Made by a program: the position numbers and the translations under genes
Part shown: positions 1 to 5,416 of the stretch, in pieces
Layout: every line of letters starts with the position of its first letter
Position numbering within the stretch: position 1 is the first letter of the stretch
Notes under the pieces: model-generated
Seen by the model: the letters and a program-made list of their open reading frames with translations, nothing else
Database searches by the model: none
What the model was told of the DNA's origin: nothing
Assembly: GCA_902492545.1 (NCBI GenBank)
Contig: CABULX010000118.1
Span: 1-6,463, forward strand
DNA length: 6,463 nucleotides
Direction: 5' to 3'
Origin: an uncultured Collinsella sp.
GTDB lineage: Bacteria > Actinomycetota > Coriobacteriia > Coriobacteriales > Coriobacteriaceae

Positions 1-896
1 TGCTGGGCTTCGATAAGCTCGAGGATTACTTTGACAACCCCGCCTGCTTTGGCGCAACCATCGGCCCCGTGGCCAACCGCACCGCGGACGCAACGATCAC
101 CATCGATGGCACGGACTGGCACATGCCGACCAACGAGGGCGCCAACAACCTACACAGCGACCTTGAGCACGGCCTGCACAAGCGCGTGTGGGACGTTGAG
201 CTCGATGAGGTCCACAATGCCGTGCGTATGACTACCTCACTCGAGGACGGCGAGCTGGGACTTCCCGGCAACCGCACGTTTACGGCCGCGTTTACCGTAA
301 CGCCGACGGGCCGCTTCCGTATCGAGTACGGCTGCGAGAGCGACCGCGCCACCTACGTGTCCATGACCAACCACACGTACTTTAACCTTGCCGGCCACAA
401 TGCCGGCATGGACTGCGAGCACTTCTTTGTTGCCAACGCTGCTCACTACCTGCCCATCGACGAGCAGAACATCCCCACCGGCGAGATTGCTTCAGTCGAG
501 GGCACGCCGTTCGACTTCCGTGAGCTGCGCCCCGTCGCACCCGGTATGGAGGCCGACGATCCGCAGATTAAGCAGGCCCGAGGCTACGACCACTGCCTGT
601 GCATCGGCGGCTACCAGTACGGTCGCAACCTGCGTCGCGCCCTGCACGTCGAGGAGATGTGGACCGGTCGTGAGATGGATTACTACACCACCGCCCCGGG
701 TGTGCAGCTCTACACCGGCAACTGGCTGGGTGACGAGCACGCCAAGGACGACGCCAACTATGGCTGGGGCGCCGGCTTTGCCCTCGAGGCCGAGATGTAT
801 CCCGACACGCCGCACCATGTGCTGTTCCCCCAGGGCATCGTGGGCCCGGGTCACCCCTACAGCAATGTGATCGAGTATCACTTCATGAGGCACTAA
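1..896 (+). CDS. galM: Aldose 1-epimerase (galactose mutarotase, GalM type), N-terminus outside the window
   Basis: This enzyme interconverts alpha and beta anomers of aldohexoses such as galactose or glucose, in the cytoplasm. The frame is open from the first full codon at position 3 to TAA at 894-896, giving 297 visible residues. The family is about 340 residues long, so roughly 40-50 N-terminal residues lie upstream. Visible family motifs, in visible numbering, are GFDKLEDY near the start, FGATIG then ANR (residues about 16-25), NNLH (His 51), NHTYFNLAGH with the putative catalytic His 124, GYDH (Asp 196), PGVQLYTGN (about 232-240) and ALEAEM with the putative catalytic Glu 262. A GTG at position 69 is internal: homology continues upstream of it. 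One oddity is GP where many members read GR before V/YANR. It stands alone on this strand, closed by its own terminator. The family is clear; the exact sugar is not. Confidence 0.93.
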   Translation, partial: LGFDKLEDYFDNPACFGATIGPVANRTADATITIDGTDWHMPTNEGANNLHSDLEHGLHKRVWDVELDEVHNAVRMTTSLEDGELGLPGNRTFTAAFTVTPTGRFRIEYGCESDRATYVSMTNHTYFNLAGHNAGMDCEHFFVANAAHYLPIDEQNIPTGEIASVEGTPFDFRELRPVAPGMEADDPQIKQARGYDHCLCIGGYQYGRNLRRALHVEEMWTGREMDYYTTAPGVQLYTGNWLGDEHAKDDANYGWGAGFALEAEMYPDTPHHVLFPQGIVGPGHPYSNVIEYHFMRH

Positions 897-925
897 GCCC
901 CCGCAGCGCAACATATCGCACAGCA

Positions 926-960
926 GCGCCCGCCGGCATCACCGCCGACGGGCGCTTTTC
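926..960 (+). terminator. Rho-independent terminator of galM
   Basis: Arms at 926-937 and 944-955 form a 12-bp GC-rich stem with a single C-A mismatch and a six-base loop (atcacc). TTTTC follows directly. It begins 29 bases after the galM stop. On the opposite strand no T-run follows the stem, so it should act mainly on plus-strand transcripts. Confidence 0.85.
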
Positions 961-963
961 TAC

Positions 964-1146
964 CTAGTCATTGGGGACGTTCTTAAACGACTAGCCATTG
1001 GGGACAGTCTTTGGCGCCAGGGAGAAGGACTGTCCCAATCTGCCGGCACTTGGGGACGTTCCTTATGTGCCGGCAGAAAAGGAGCGTCCCTAAGTGCCAA
1101 GGGTGTCCCCAGCGACTAGTCATTTAAGAACGTCCCCAATGACTAG
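964..1146. repeat. Nested palindromic repeat cluster (REP/MITE-like) built on a TTGGGGAC box
   Basis: Outer arms 964-994 and 1116-1146 are inverted repeats of 31 bases with one mismatch; the outermost 24 bases (964-987 and 1123-1146) match perfectly. Between them are further related boxes. Those reading TTGGGGAC on the plus strand start near 971, 998 and 1050. Inverted or degenerate versions lie near 1028-1039, 1081-1096, 1104-1110 and 1131-1140. The box near 1045-1064 pairs with 1079-1098 with about two mismatches, and 991-1006 pairs imperfectly with 1104-1119, so the whole could fold as three nested hairpins. The palindrome tgccggca occurs at 1041-1048 and 1068-1075. Each outer arm is itself bounded by CTAGTC/GACTAG. 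The position between convergent genes is typical of REP-like or MITE-like elements. No transposase is present. The structure is seen directly; the element class is inferred. Confidence 0.75.
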
Positions 1147-1614
1147 TTGGATGGGGTCGGGGTTGGAGTTGGGGAGGTAGCGGATTTCCAGCTCTATACC
1201 GAGCTCTTGTAGCTCTTTGAGGGCGGCGACGTCTGTATCGTCTACGGCAACTGCGGGCGTTACGGGACGCTTGCCCTCCCCCGTCTGCATGTGACCGATG
1301 CTGATCTTGGTGATGGGCACGCCGCCCTTAACCAGCGCCAATGCATCCGCGGGCGACGCTACCATGATGAGGATCCATTGGCGCGGCGTCGCGGTATGAA
1401 TGACGTCGATCGTCCTTTGCACCGAGAAGAACCGCGTCCAAACGCCCTCGGGCGCCGCCACCCTCATGGGTGCCCACTTACGCGAATCCGCCGCAATCCC
1501 GTCGTTGACGATCAGGACAAGGTTGGAGCCTACGGCCTCATTCCACTGCTCAATGTCTTGTGCATAGATAAAGCGGTCGTCAATTCGTGTAAGGAAAATC
1601 TTGGGTTGAGCCAT
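1120..1614 (-). CDS. Mannose/fructose/sorbose-family PTS IIB protein lacking the usual phospho-histidine
   Basis: This 164-residue protein matches the usual length (about 160-165) of single-domain IIB proteins, which pass phosphate from IIA to the incoming sugar. The N-terminal motif normally reads RxDDRLIHGQ, with His as phospho-acceptor. Here residues 10-19 read RIDDRFIYAQ, so Tyr 17 (codon TAT) replaces His. The rest is family-like: LVLIVND at about 32-38, MRVAAPEGV, a SPADALALVKGGVPI segment, ISIGHM, and a C-terminal VDDTDVAALKELQELG segment. ATG at 1612-1614 was chosen because homology begins there and a GGGG stretch precedes it by about six bases; the frame stays open to 1695 but without family sequence. 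The last eight codons and the TGA lie inside the inverted repeat. No IIA, IIC or IID gene is nearby. It may be a regulator or a degenerate orphan; transport activity by the standard mechanism is doubtful. Confidence 0.82.
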   Translation of the reverse strand: MAQPKIFLTRIDDRFIYAQDIEQWNEAVGSNLVLIVNDGIAADSRKWAPMRVAAPEGVWTRFFSVQRTIDVIHTATPRQWILIMVASPADALALVKGGVPITKISIGHMQTGEGKRPVTPAVAVDDTDVAALKELQELGIELEIRYLPNSNPDPIQLVIGDVLK

Positions 1615-1664
1615 CGCCGCCCCATTCTGTTCGAGGCCCGTAAGAGCAAGACATCGCGTCTCCA

Positions 1665-1695
1665 ATATTAGTGCATTTAAAGTGAGAAAACTCAA
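1665..1695 (-). promoter_or_regulatory. Possible promoter of the IIB gene
   Basis: Reading the minus strand, TTGAGT (1690-1695) and TAATAT (1665-1670) are separated by 19 bases in an AT-rich patch. This would give a leader of about 44 bases before the ATG. The spacer is longer than the optimal 17, so the call is weak. It lies back to back with the tRNA promoter. Confidence 0.3.
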
Positions 1696-1703
1696 CAGAA
1701 CAC

Positions 1704-1732
1704 TTGCGCGGATTTGCGATGTCCCGTATCAT
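1704..1732 (+). promoter_or_regulatory. Probable sigma-70-type promoter of the tRNA-Thr gene
   Basis: TTGCGC (1704-1709) and TATCAT (1727-1732) are separated by exactly 17 bases. They sit about 40 bases upstream of the mature tRNA 5' end, so transcription would start near 1739 and leave a short leader for RNase P to remove. Confidence 0.55.
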
Positions 1733-1771
1733 AGACAGCCGTTGACGCCTCAGTTGCGTCACCACATGGCC

Positions 1772-1847
1772 GCCAGCGTAGCTCAGTTGGTAGAGCACCG
1801 CTCTCGTAAAGCGGGGGTCACCGGTTCGAGCCCGGTCGCTGGCTCCA
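1772..1847 (+). tRNA. tRNA-Thr (anticodon CGT)
   Basis: A complete 76-base cloverleaf with encoded CCA (1845-1847). The acceptor arms 1772-1778 and 1837-1843 pair perfectly (GCCAGCG/CGCTGGC). The D arm is GCTC/GAGC around AGTTGGTA. The anticodon stem CCGCT/AGCGG encloses loop CTCGTAA, with CGT at 1805-1807 reading the Thr codon ACG. The T arm is ACCGG/CCGGT around TTCGAGC. No intron or mismatch is visible. It is a single-gene unit with its own promoter and terminator. No attachment-site duplicate of its 3' end occurs in the window, so there is no sign of an integrated element here. Confidence 0.97.
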
Positions 1848-1859
1848 TTGCACAAGATA

Positions 1860-1881
1860 GCCGCCTTCGGGCGGCTTTTTT
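1860..1881 (+). terminator. Rho-independent terminator after the tRNA
   Basis: A perfect 6-bp stem GCCGCC/GGCGGC (1860-1865 and 1870-1875) with a TTCG tetraloop is followed by six T residues (1876-1881), 12 bases after the CCA end. Confidence 0.93.
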
Positions 1882-1940
1882 GTTGCCGATTTCTCGCGCG
1901 CCCGTCAATCCAAGCGCAACGTCGCCGGCAACCCCCTACT

Positions 1941-1999
1941 CAAACAAAATAGCCCCGCCAGCCGTGTTCCACAAACGGGAAACCACGATCAACGGGGCT
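1941..1999 (-). terminator. Terminator of the minus-strand sugar operon
   Basis: Reading the minus strand, AGCCCCG (1993-1999) pairs with CGGGGCT (1951-1957), and ATTTTGTTTG follows. Between them an inner stem forms from 1984-1987/1963-1966 and 1978-1981/1967-1970 with a two-base bulge, giving a two-part hairpin. It lies about 57 bases beyond the YhcH-family stop, where the unit should end. A separate hairpin without a T-run (2003-2012 pairing with 2019-2028, one mismatch) lies between it and the stop codon. The rest of 1882-2055 holds nothing else I can support. Confidence 0.7.
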
Positions 2000-2055
2000 C
2001 AAGCGCGACTCCCTCAAAGGAATCGCGCCAACACACAGCTCAATCGAGCGGCGCG

Positions 2056-2529
2056 CTACTCCTCCCAGTAGGCGTCGGCAAGCAGCTTAAAGCAGATCTT
2101 CTTGACCGGCTGCGCGCCGTCACCCGGGAACTCGAGCGTGGGCATATGAGGCTCGCCGGCAACGAACAGCGCAAACTTGTCGTCGGCCAGATCGCCGGCG
2201 ATCGAGGCGTCGGAATCGACCAAGTCGTAGTCGTCCTTCTCGTCGAACTCCTGGACCAGCGTCAGGCTGCCCGTGGCGACCTTAAAGGCCTCGCGACCCT
2301 CAACGTCAATCTGCAGGTCGTGATAGCGCTGATGCGTCTCGTAGTGAGCATCGGCCTCGGGACGCGTCGTGGGAGCCATGACGTTCGCAAAGACCTTGTC
2401 GCCCAGAATCGGATGGCTGCCGACCTCGAGCTCCGCCGGGTCGTTCTCCTCGAGCCAATCGATCAGCACGTCGAGGCCCTTGAGCATTCCGCGATATTCC
2501 TCGATATCGCCCAGTGCACCGTAAATCAT
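2056..2529 (-). CDS. YhcH/YjgK/YiaL-family (DUF386) cupin-like protein
   Basis: This 157-residue protein has the usual length of the family (about 150-155), whose E. coli member YhcH/NanQ is linked to sialic-acid metabolism as an anomerase. Other members sit in varied sugar operons. The N-terminus MIYGALGDIEEY is typical. The conserved centre is ETHQRYHDLQIDVEG (about 64-78), which supplies putative metal ligands Glu 64, His 66 and possibly His 70. A second motif, AGEPHMP (about 124-130), carries His 128, and VKKICFKL near the C-terminus is also typical. ATG at 2527-2529 is preceded by GAGAGGGG at good spacing. It is the last gene before the operon terminator. A nagA tail lies immediately upstream, and an intact nagA lies 2.9 kb away, which fits an amino-sugar or sialic-acid context. 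The substrate cannot be read from sequence. Confidence 0.88.
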   Translation of the reverse strand: MIYGALGDIEEYRGMLKGLDVLIDWLEENDPAELEVGSHPILGDKVFANVMAPTTRPEADAHYETHQRYHDLQIDVEGREAFKVATGSLTLVQEFDEKDDYDLVDSDASIAGDLADDKFALFVAGEPHMPTLEFPGDGAQPVKKICFKLLADAYWEE

Positions 2530-2561
2530 CTAAATCCCCTCTCGGATCGTCTCTTTGGCAG

Positions 2562-2690
2562 CTACTCGGTAAACGCGTTACCAACGCTGTTGCCGCCCAC
2601 ATACGTCTCGACCAGGGTAAGGTCGGGATTGAACACGACAAAGTCGGCGTCGCGCCCCGGCATAATGCTACCGCACTTGTCGTCGACATG
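2562..2690 (-). pseudogene. C-terminal relic of a second nagA
   Basis: In the frame ending at TAG (2562-2564), the minus strand encodes about 41 codons resembling the end of NagA: DDKCGSIMPGRDADFVVF, then LTLVETYVGG, then SVGNAFTE. Against the C-terminus of the intact nagA in this window, 35 of 40 residues match, and about 101 of 123 bases match without gaps. By my count 19 of the 22 base differences fall at third codon positions. The divergence therefore built up while the sequence was a functional NagA, and truncation came later. Upstream the homology stops near 2684-2690. The frame stays open only to the kinase stop at 2733-2735, with no good start and no catalytic domain. No function is expected. 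Confidence 0.85.
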
Positions 2691-2732
2691 GACCAACAGG
2701 TAGCAAGCAATACCGAGGCGCAACCCAAACTC

Positions 2733-3660
2733 TTACAGCTCGGTTACGACAACGCCGTTGTAAACCTCATCCCAACGGTCCATGACCAGATGGCCCGTCA
2801 TCGGGTCCATGGCATTGAGCTTGCCGCAGGTGTTGGCGGTACGCAGCACCGTCTCGTCGTCTGCACCGGCAGCGATGGCGTGTGCGAAGCCGGCAATGGT
2901 GGAGTCACCGGAACCCGTGGCGTTAACAGCCGGGATATCGGGCGTCTTGGCGCGGAACGCACGGCCGTTGTGGAAGCCCACGGAGCCGGCAGCGCCCATG
3001 GACACAGGGGATATCGGAGAAGCGGGCGTCGGAGGCAAGCGCGGCGCGGAGCTCGTCCACATCGTCGGTGGTAAAGCTCGTGCCCAGAAGACCGTTGATC
3101 TCGGTCAGATTAGGCTTGACCAGCTCGGGCTTGACCTCGGACTTAAGCGCAGCCTCGAGCGAGGCGCCCGAGGTATCGAGCAGCACCTTGGCGCCGGCGT
3201 TCTCGGCAATGCCCGTAATCTTGGCATAGTAGTCCGCCTCGACACCGCGGGGCAGCGAGCCCGAGATAGTGACGACGTCGGCCTTGCTCGCTAGCTCGGT
3301 AAACTTGGCGGTAAAGGCATCGAGCTCCTCGGGAGCAATCGTCGGGCCGCTCTCGAGCAGCTCGGTCTGGTTGCCAGCGTGGAGGATATTCAGGCAGATG
3401 CGGGTCTCGCCGGCGATGGGTACAAAATCGTTCTTGATGCCGTTGGCATCCATGAGCTCCGCCATGTAGGCGCCCATGTGACCGCCGAGCAGACCGGTAG
3501 CAACAACATCGTCGCCCAACTGGCCCAGGACACGAGCCACGTTGAGGCCCTTGCCGCCGGCGGTCTTTTCGGGCGTTACGCGGTTGACGTCGTCGATGAC
3601 GAGCTCGTCGAGCTGATAGCGCGTATCGACTGACGGGTTCATCGTAACGGTGAGGATCAT
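2733..3660 (-). pseudogene. PfkB-family sugar-phosphate kinase (tagatose-6-phosphate kinase / 1-phosphofructokinase type), frameshifted
   Basis: Intact relatives use ATP to phosphorylate tagatose-6-phosphate or fructose-1-phosphate to the bisphosphate. The first frame runs from ATG at 3658-3660, preceded by AAGGAG (3667-3672), to about residue 220 (codon at 3001-3003). It contains TMNPSVD, the PfkB signature AGGKGLNVARVLGQLG (about 34-49), SGSLPRG (about 133-139) and VKPNLTE (about 181-187). Homology then continues in another frame from about 3002 to TAA at 2733-2735. That part has SMGAAGSVGF and the C-terminal signature NATGSGDSTIAGF with the catalytic Asp. Together they give about 309 residues, the normal family length, so little is missing. 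The phase fits loss of 2, 5 or 8 bases, or a gain of one, near GTGTCC at about 3000. Unless this is a sequencing error or recoding, the first product lacks the catalytic Asp. GSGDST is more LacC-like than FruK-like, and the LacX-type neighbour agrees. It follows the mutarotase by 59 bases. Confidence 0.85.
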
Positions 3661-3666
3661 TTTTAG

Positions 3667-3672
3667 CTCCTT
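3667..3672 (-). promoter_or_regulatory. Ribosome binding site of the kinase
   Basis: AAGGAG on the minus strand, six bases before the ATG, fixes the kinase start. Just upstream, 3676-3683 pairs with 3691-3699 (8 bp, one bulged base). The loop of that hairpin carries a second AAGGA-like sequence. Confidence 0.75.
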
Positions 3673-3719
3673 ATCTCGCAGGCTCCTTGTGCCTCGCGAT
3701 ACGAGTCGACAAAACGGAA

Positions 3720-4601
3720 TTACAGAATCTCAATCGTGAACGAGCGAACGACGGTCTCCTTGGGCTTGGCGACAAGGCAGCCGCGCTTGTGTTCAAGCAC
3801 ATCGTCCTCATCAGAGCAGGTCGAAAGGCCGCCCCAAGGCTCAACTGCCACAAAATCGCCCTCGGGCTTGCTCCACACAATGAGATACGGGAAGCCCTCA
3901 AAGCTCAGGCGAACGCCCTTGTCCTCCCCCTTCTTGGAAAGCGTGACCTGACGGCTCTCGAGCACGTCAAAGATAGTCTCGGCAAAATCGAAGAGCTCGT
4001 GCGACAGCGGCAGGGTCTTTCCCACCATGGGGTTCTTGGAGCGGTTGGCCACGTCGATCAAACCGGTCGAGGGAACGGCGGTGCAAAGCTCCGCGGCCTC
4101 GTCCTTCTCAAACCGCAGCTCGTAGTCCGTATAGGCCTCGCCCTCGTCGAGCGGGCACCTAAAACCGGGATGTCCGCCGATAAAGAACGGCATGTCCTCG
4201 GTACCCTCGTTGGTCACCTCGTAGGAGACGCGCACGGCAGTGCCCTCGAGCGTATAGCGGGCAACGAGCTTAAACGGATACGGATAGTCGCTCAGCAACG
4301 CGGCGTTATCCTCCGAAGCCAGGCACATCGCCAGCTCGCTCTCGCTTTGGCTCAGCAGCTTCCACTCCTGCTTGCGCGCAAACCCGTGACGGGCGAGCTT
4401 CACGTGATGTCCGGCAAACGTCATGGCATTGCCATCGCGCAGGCCTCCGCAAATCGGGAAGCAGATCGGTGCTTGACCGGACCACACGGCAGGGTCGCCC
4501 TGCCACAGATACTCGCGACCGTCGGCGTCGATTGAGGCGAACGAGCCGCCAGCCGTGGAAACCTTAATAGAAATCGAATCGTTGGAAAGAGCGTATTCCA
4601 T
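3720..4601 (-). CDS. Aldose 1-epimerase family protein, LacX type
   Basis: A 293-residue galactose-mutarotase-like beta-sandwich protein of the size of LacX (about 290-300), expected to act on sugar or sugar-phosphate anomers in the cytoplasm. Landmarks: ICFPICGGLRDG (about 46-57), ARHGFAR with His 72, FFIGGHPGFRCPL with His 144, FEGFPYLIVWSKP (about 234-246), and VAVEPWGGLSTC with the putative catalytic Glu 254. ATG at 4599-4601 is chosen because AAAGGA (4608-4613) lies six bases upstream. The frame extends 12 codons further to 4637, but without family sequence. It is the first gene of the minus-strand unit and is divergent from the flavodoxin gene. LacX genes commonly accompany tagatose-6-phosphate pathway genes, which fits the kinase downstream. 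It is only distantly related to the GalM at 1-896. Confidence 0.87.
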   Translation of the reverse strand: MEYALSNDSISIKVSTAGGSFASIDADGREYLWQGDPAVWSGQAPICFPICGGLRDGNAMTFAGHHVKLARHGFARKQEWKLLSQSESELAMCLASEDNAALLSDYPYPFKLVARYTLEGTAVRVSYEVTNEGTEDMPFFIGGHPGFRCPLDEGEAYTDYELRFEKDEAAELCTAVPSTGLIDVANRSKNPMVGKTLPLSHELFDFAETIFDVLESRQVTLSKKGEDKGVRLSFEGFPYLIVWSKPEGDFVAVEPWGGLSTCSDEDDVLEHKRGCLVAKPKETVVRSFTIEIL

Positions 4602-4691
4602 TGCCCATCCTTTCGAACATCTGCCCTCTACTCGCAAGCACCCGTCTCAGTCCTAGCCATAGAACAAACCCGCACGTTCATCGATGCGTCC

Positions 4692-4718
4692 GGTATCCCA
4701 GCTATCCAACGGGGTACC
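4692..4718. promoter_or_regulatory. Inverted repeat in the divergent intergenic region, candidate operator
   Basis: GGTATCCC (4692-4699) and GGGGTACC (4711-4718) form an 8-bp inverted repeat with one T-G pair and an 11-base spacer. It lies between the divergent mutarotase and flavodoxin genes (gap 4602-4757). It could be a regulator site for either gene or just an RNA hairpin. No convincing -35/-10 pair was found on either strand of this gap. Confidence 0.25.
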
Positions 4719-4757
4719 ATATTGACATTGACTTCATTACAGCTGAAAGGCCTTCTT

Positions 4758-5342
4758 ATGCGAACCATCATCCTCTACGCCTCGCGCCACCACGGCAACA
4801 CGAAAAAGCTCGTGGACGCCATTGTCGAGGCGCATCCCGAAATCGATACCCTCGATGTAAAGGCACTCGGTAAAAACGAGTACCCCGACCTGCACGAGTA
4901 CCATTTAATTGGTGTCGCCACGGGCATCTATTACTCCGAGATCGACAAGGATATGGCACGCGTACTCACCAACGTGCTGCAGCCGCAGGATAAGGTGTTT
5001 GGTCTTATGACCTACGGCGGCAAAAACAAGTGGTACGGCAAGGATATCGATGGCATCTGCCGCATGAGGCAGGCAATCTTTATGGGTGTCTACGGTTGCA
5101 CCGGCTTTGATACGTGGGGTCCGTTCAAACTCACGGGCGGCGTTCAGAAGGGACACCCGACCGCCGAGGAAATTAAGGGCGCTGTCGATTTCTTCGATAA
5201 GATCGAAGATGAGTACGGCGATATTATCGTCGAAGAGTATGCCAAGCGTGAGAAGCGTCTGGCATACGAAAAGGAGCATCCTGCGGGAGGCCTGGTAGCC
5301 GGCGTCAAGCGCACGGCAAAGAAGATCGCTAACAAGCTGTAA
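4758..5342 (+). CDS. Flavodoxin-family protein with a charged C-terminal tail
   Basis: A 194-residue protein expected to bind FMN and carry electrons or reduce a substrate; the partner is unknown. The N-terminus MRTIILYASRHHGNT has the beta-strand and phosphate-binding loop of flavodoxins (the SxxxGNT pattern at 9-15). IGVATGIYYSEID (about 51-63) and FGLMTYGG (about 81-88) match the two further FMN-facing loops. After GFDTWGPFKLTGGVQKGHP (about 116-134) comes a charged tail rich in Lys, Arg and Glu (about 155-194) with the segment AGVKRTAKKIANKL, which may be an amphipathic basic helix. ATG at 4758-4760 follows GAAAGG (4745-4750) by seven bases. An in-frame ATG at 4722 lacks a clear ribosome site and precedes the homology. 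It is a single-gene unit, divergent from the mutarotase and convergent with nagA, so it need not be tied to sugar use. Confidence 0.85.
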   Translation: MRTIILYASRHHGNTKKLVDAIVEAHPEIDTLDVKALGKNEYPDLHEYHLIGVATGIYYSEIDKDMARVLTNVLQPQDKVFGLMTYGGKNKWYGKDIDGICRMRQAIFMGVYGCTGFDTWGPFKLTGGVQKGHPTAEEIKGAVDFFDKIEDEYGDIIVEEYAKREKRLAYEKEHPAGGLVAGVKRTAKKIANKL

Positions 5343-5372
5343 CTGTTAAGGTGCTTTTGAGCGTTAACCCAT

Positions 5373-5410
5373 ACGGCGGGTCCGAGCAAATTCGGGCCCG
5401 CCGTCTTTTT
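5373..5410 (+). terminator. Rho-independent terminator of the flavodoxin gene
   Basis: A 14-bp stem (5373-5386 with 5391-5404, two G-T pairs) and a CAAA loop are followed by CTTTTT. It fills the gap between the convergent flavodoxin and nagA genes. On the minus strand no T-run follows the stem, so it is a weaker candidate for ending nagA transcripts. Confidence 0.92.
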
Positions 5411-5416
5411 CTGTCG

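Noticed and set aside
69..896. GTG at 69 as the start of the aldose epimerase
   Set aside because: Family sequence (GFDKLEDY, FGATIG) continues in frame upstream to the window edge, so this codon is internal.
1772..1847. tRNA-Thr as an integration site
   Set aside because: No integrase and no repeat of the tRNA 3' end in the window; a normal terminator follows at once.
1580..1855. Minus-strand ORF crossing the tRNA gene
   Set aside because: Translation of antisense tRNA, a common spurious prediction (it reads ASDRARTGDPRF).
2146..2703. Plus-strand ORF of 185 residues opposite the YhcH-family gene
   Set aside because: Antisense shadow spanning a gene, an intergenic gap and a relic; no motif or ribosome site.
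2306..2728. A 140-residue minus-strand ORF
   Set aside because: It overlaps the YhcH-family gene and the nagA relic in the wrong frame for both; an Arg/Ser-rich shadow translation.
2990..3010. Programmed frameshifting in the kinase
   Set aside because: No slippery heptamer, stimulatory hairpin or Shine-Dalgarno-like stimulator is evident, and kinases of this family are not known to me to use recoding. Mutation or sequencing error is simpler.
2733..3062. A separate 109-residue gene
   Set aside because: Its first 20 residues are unlike anything and read out of frame with the kinase; the remainder is the kinase C-terminus. It is the second half of the frameshifted gene.
3687..4535. Long plus-strand ORF (282 residues) opposite the mutarotase
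   Set aside because: Antisense shadow in GC-rich DNA; no family motif, and the opposite strand has a clear mutarotase.
4722..4733. TTGACA/TTGACT as a -35 box for the flavodoxin gene
   Set aside because: A -10 box 17 bases downstream would fall on the ribosome site, and none is there.
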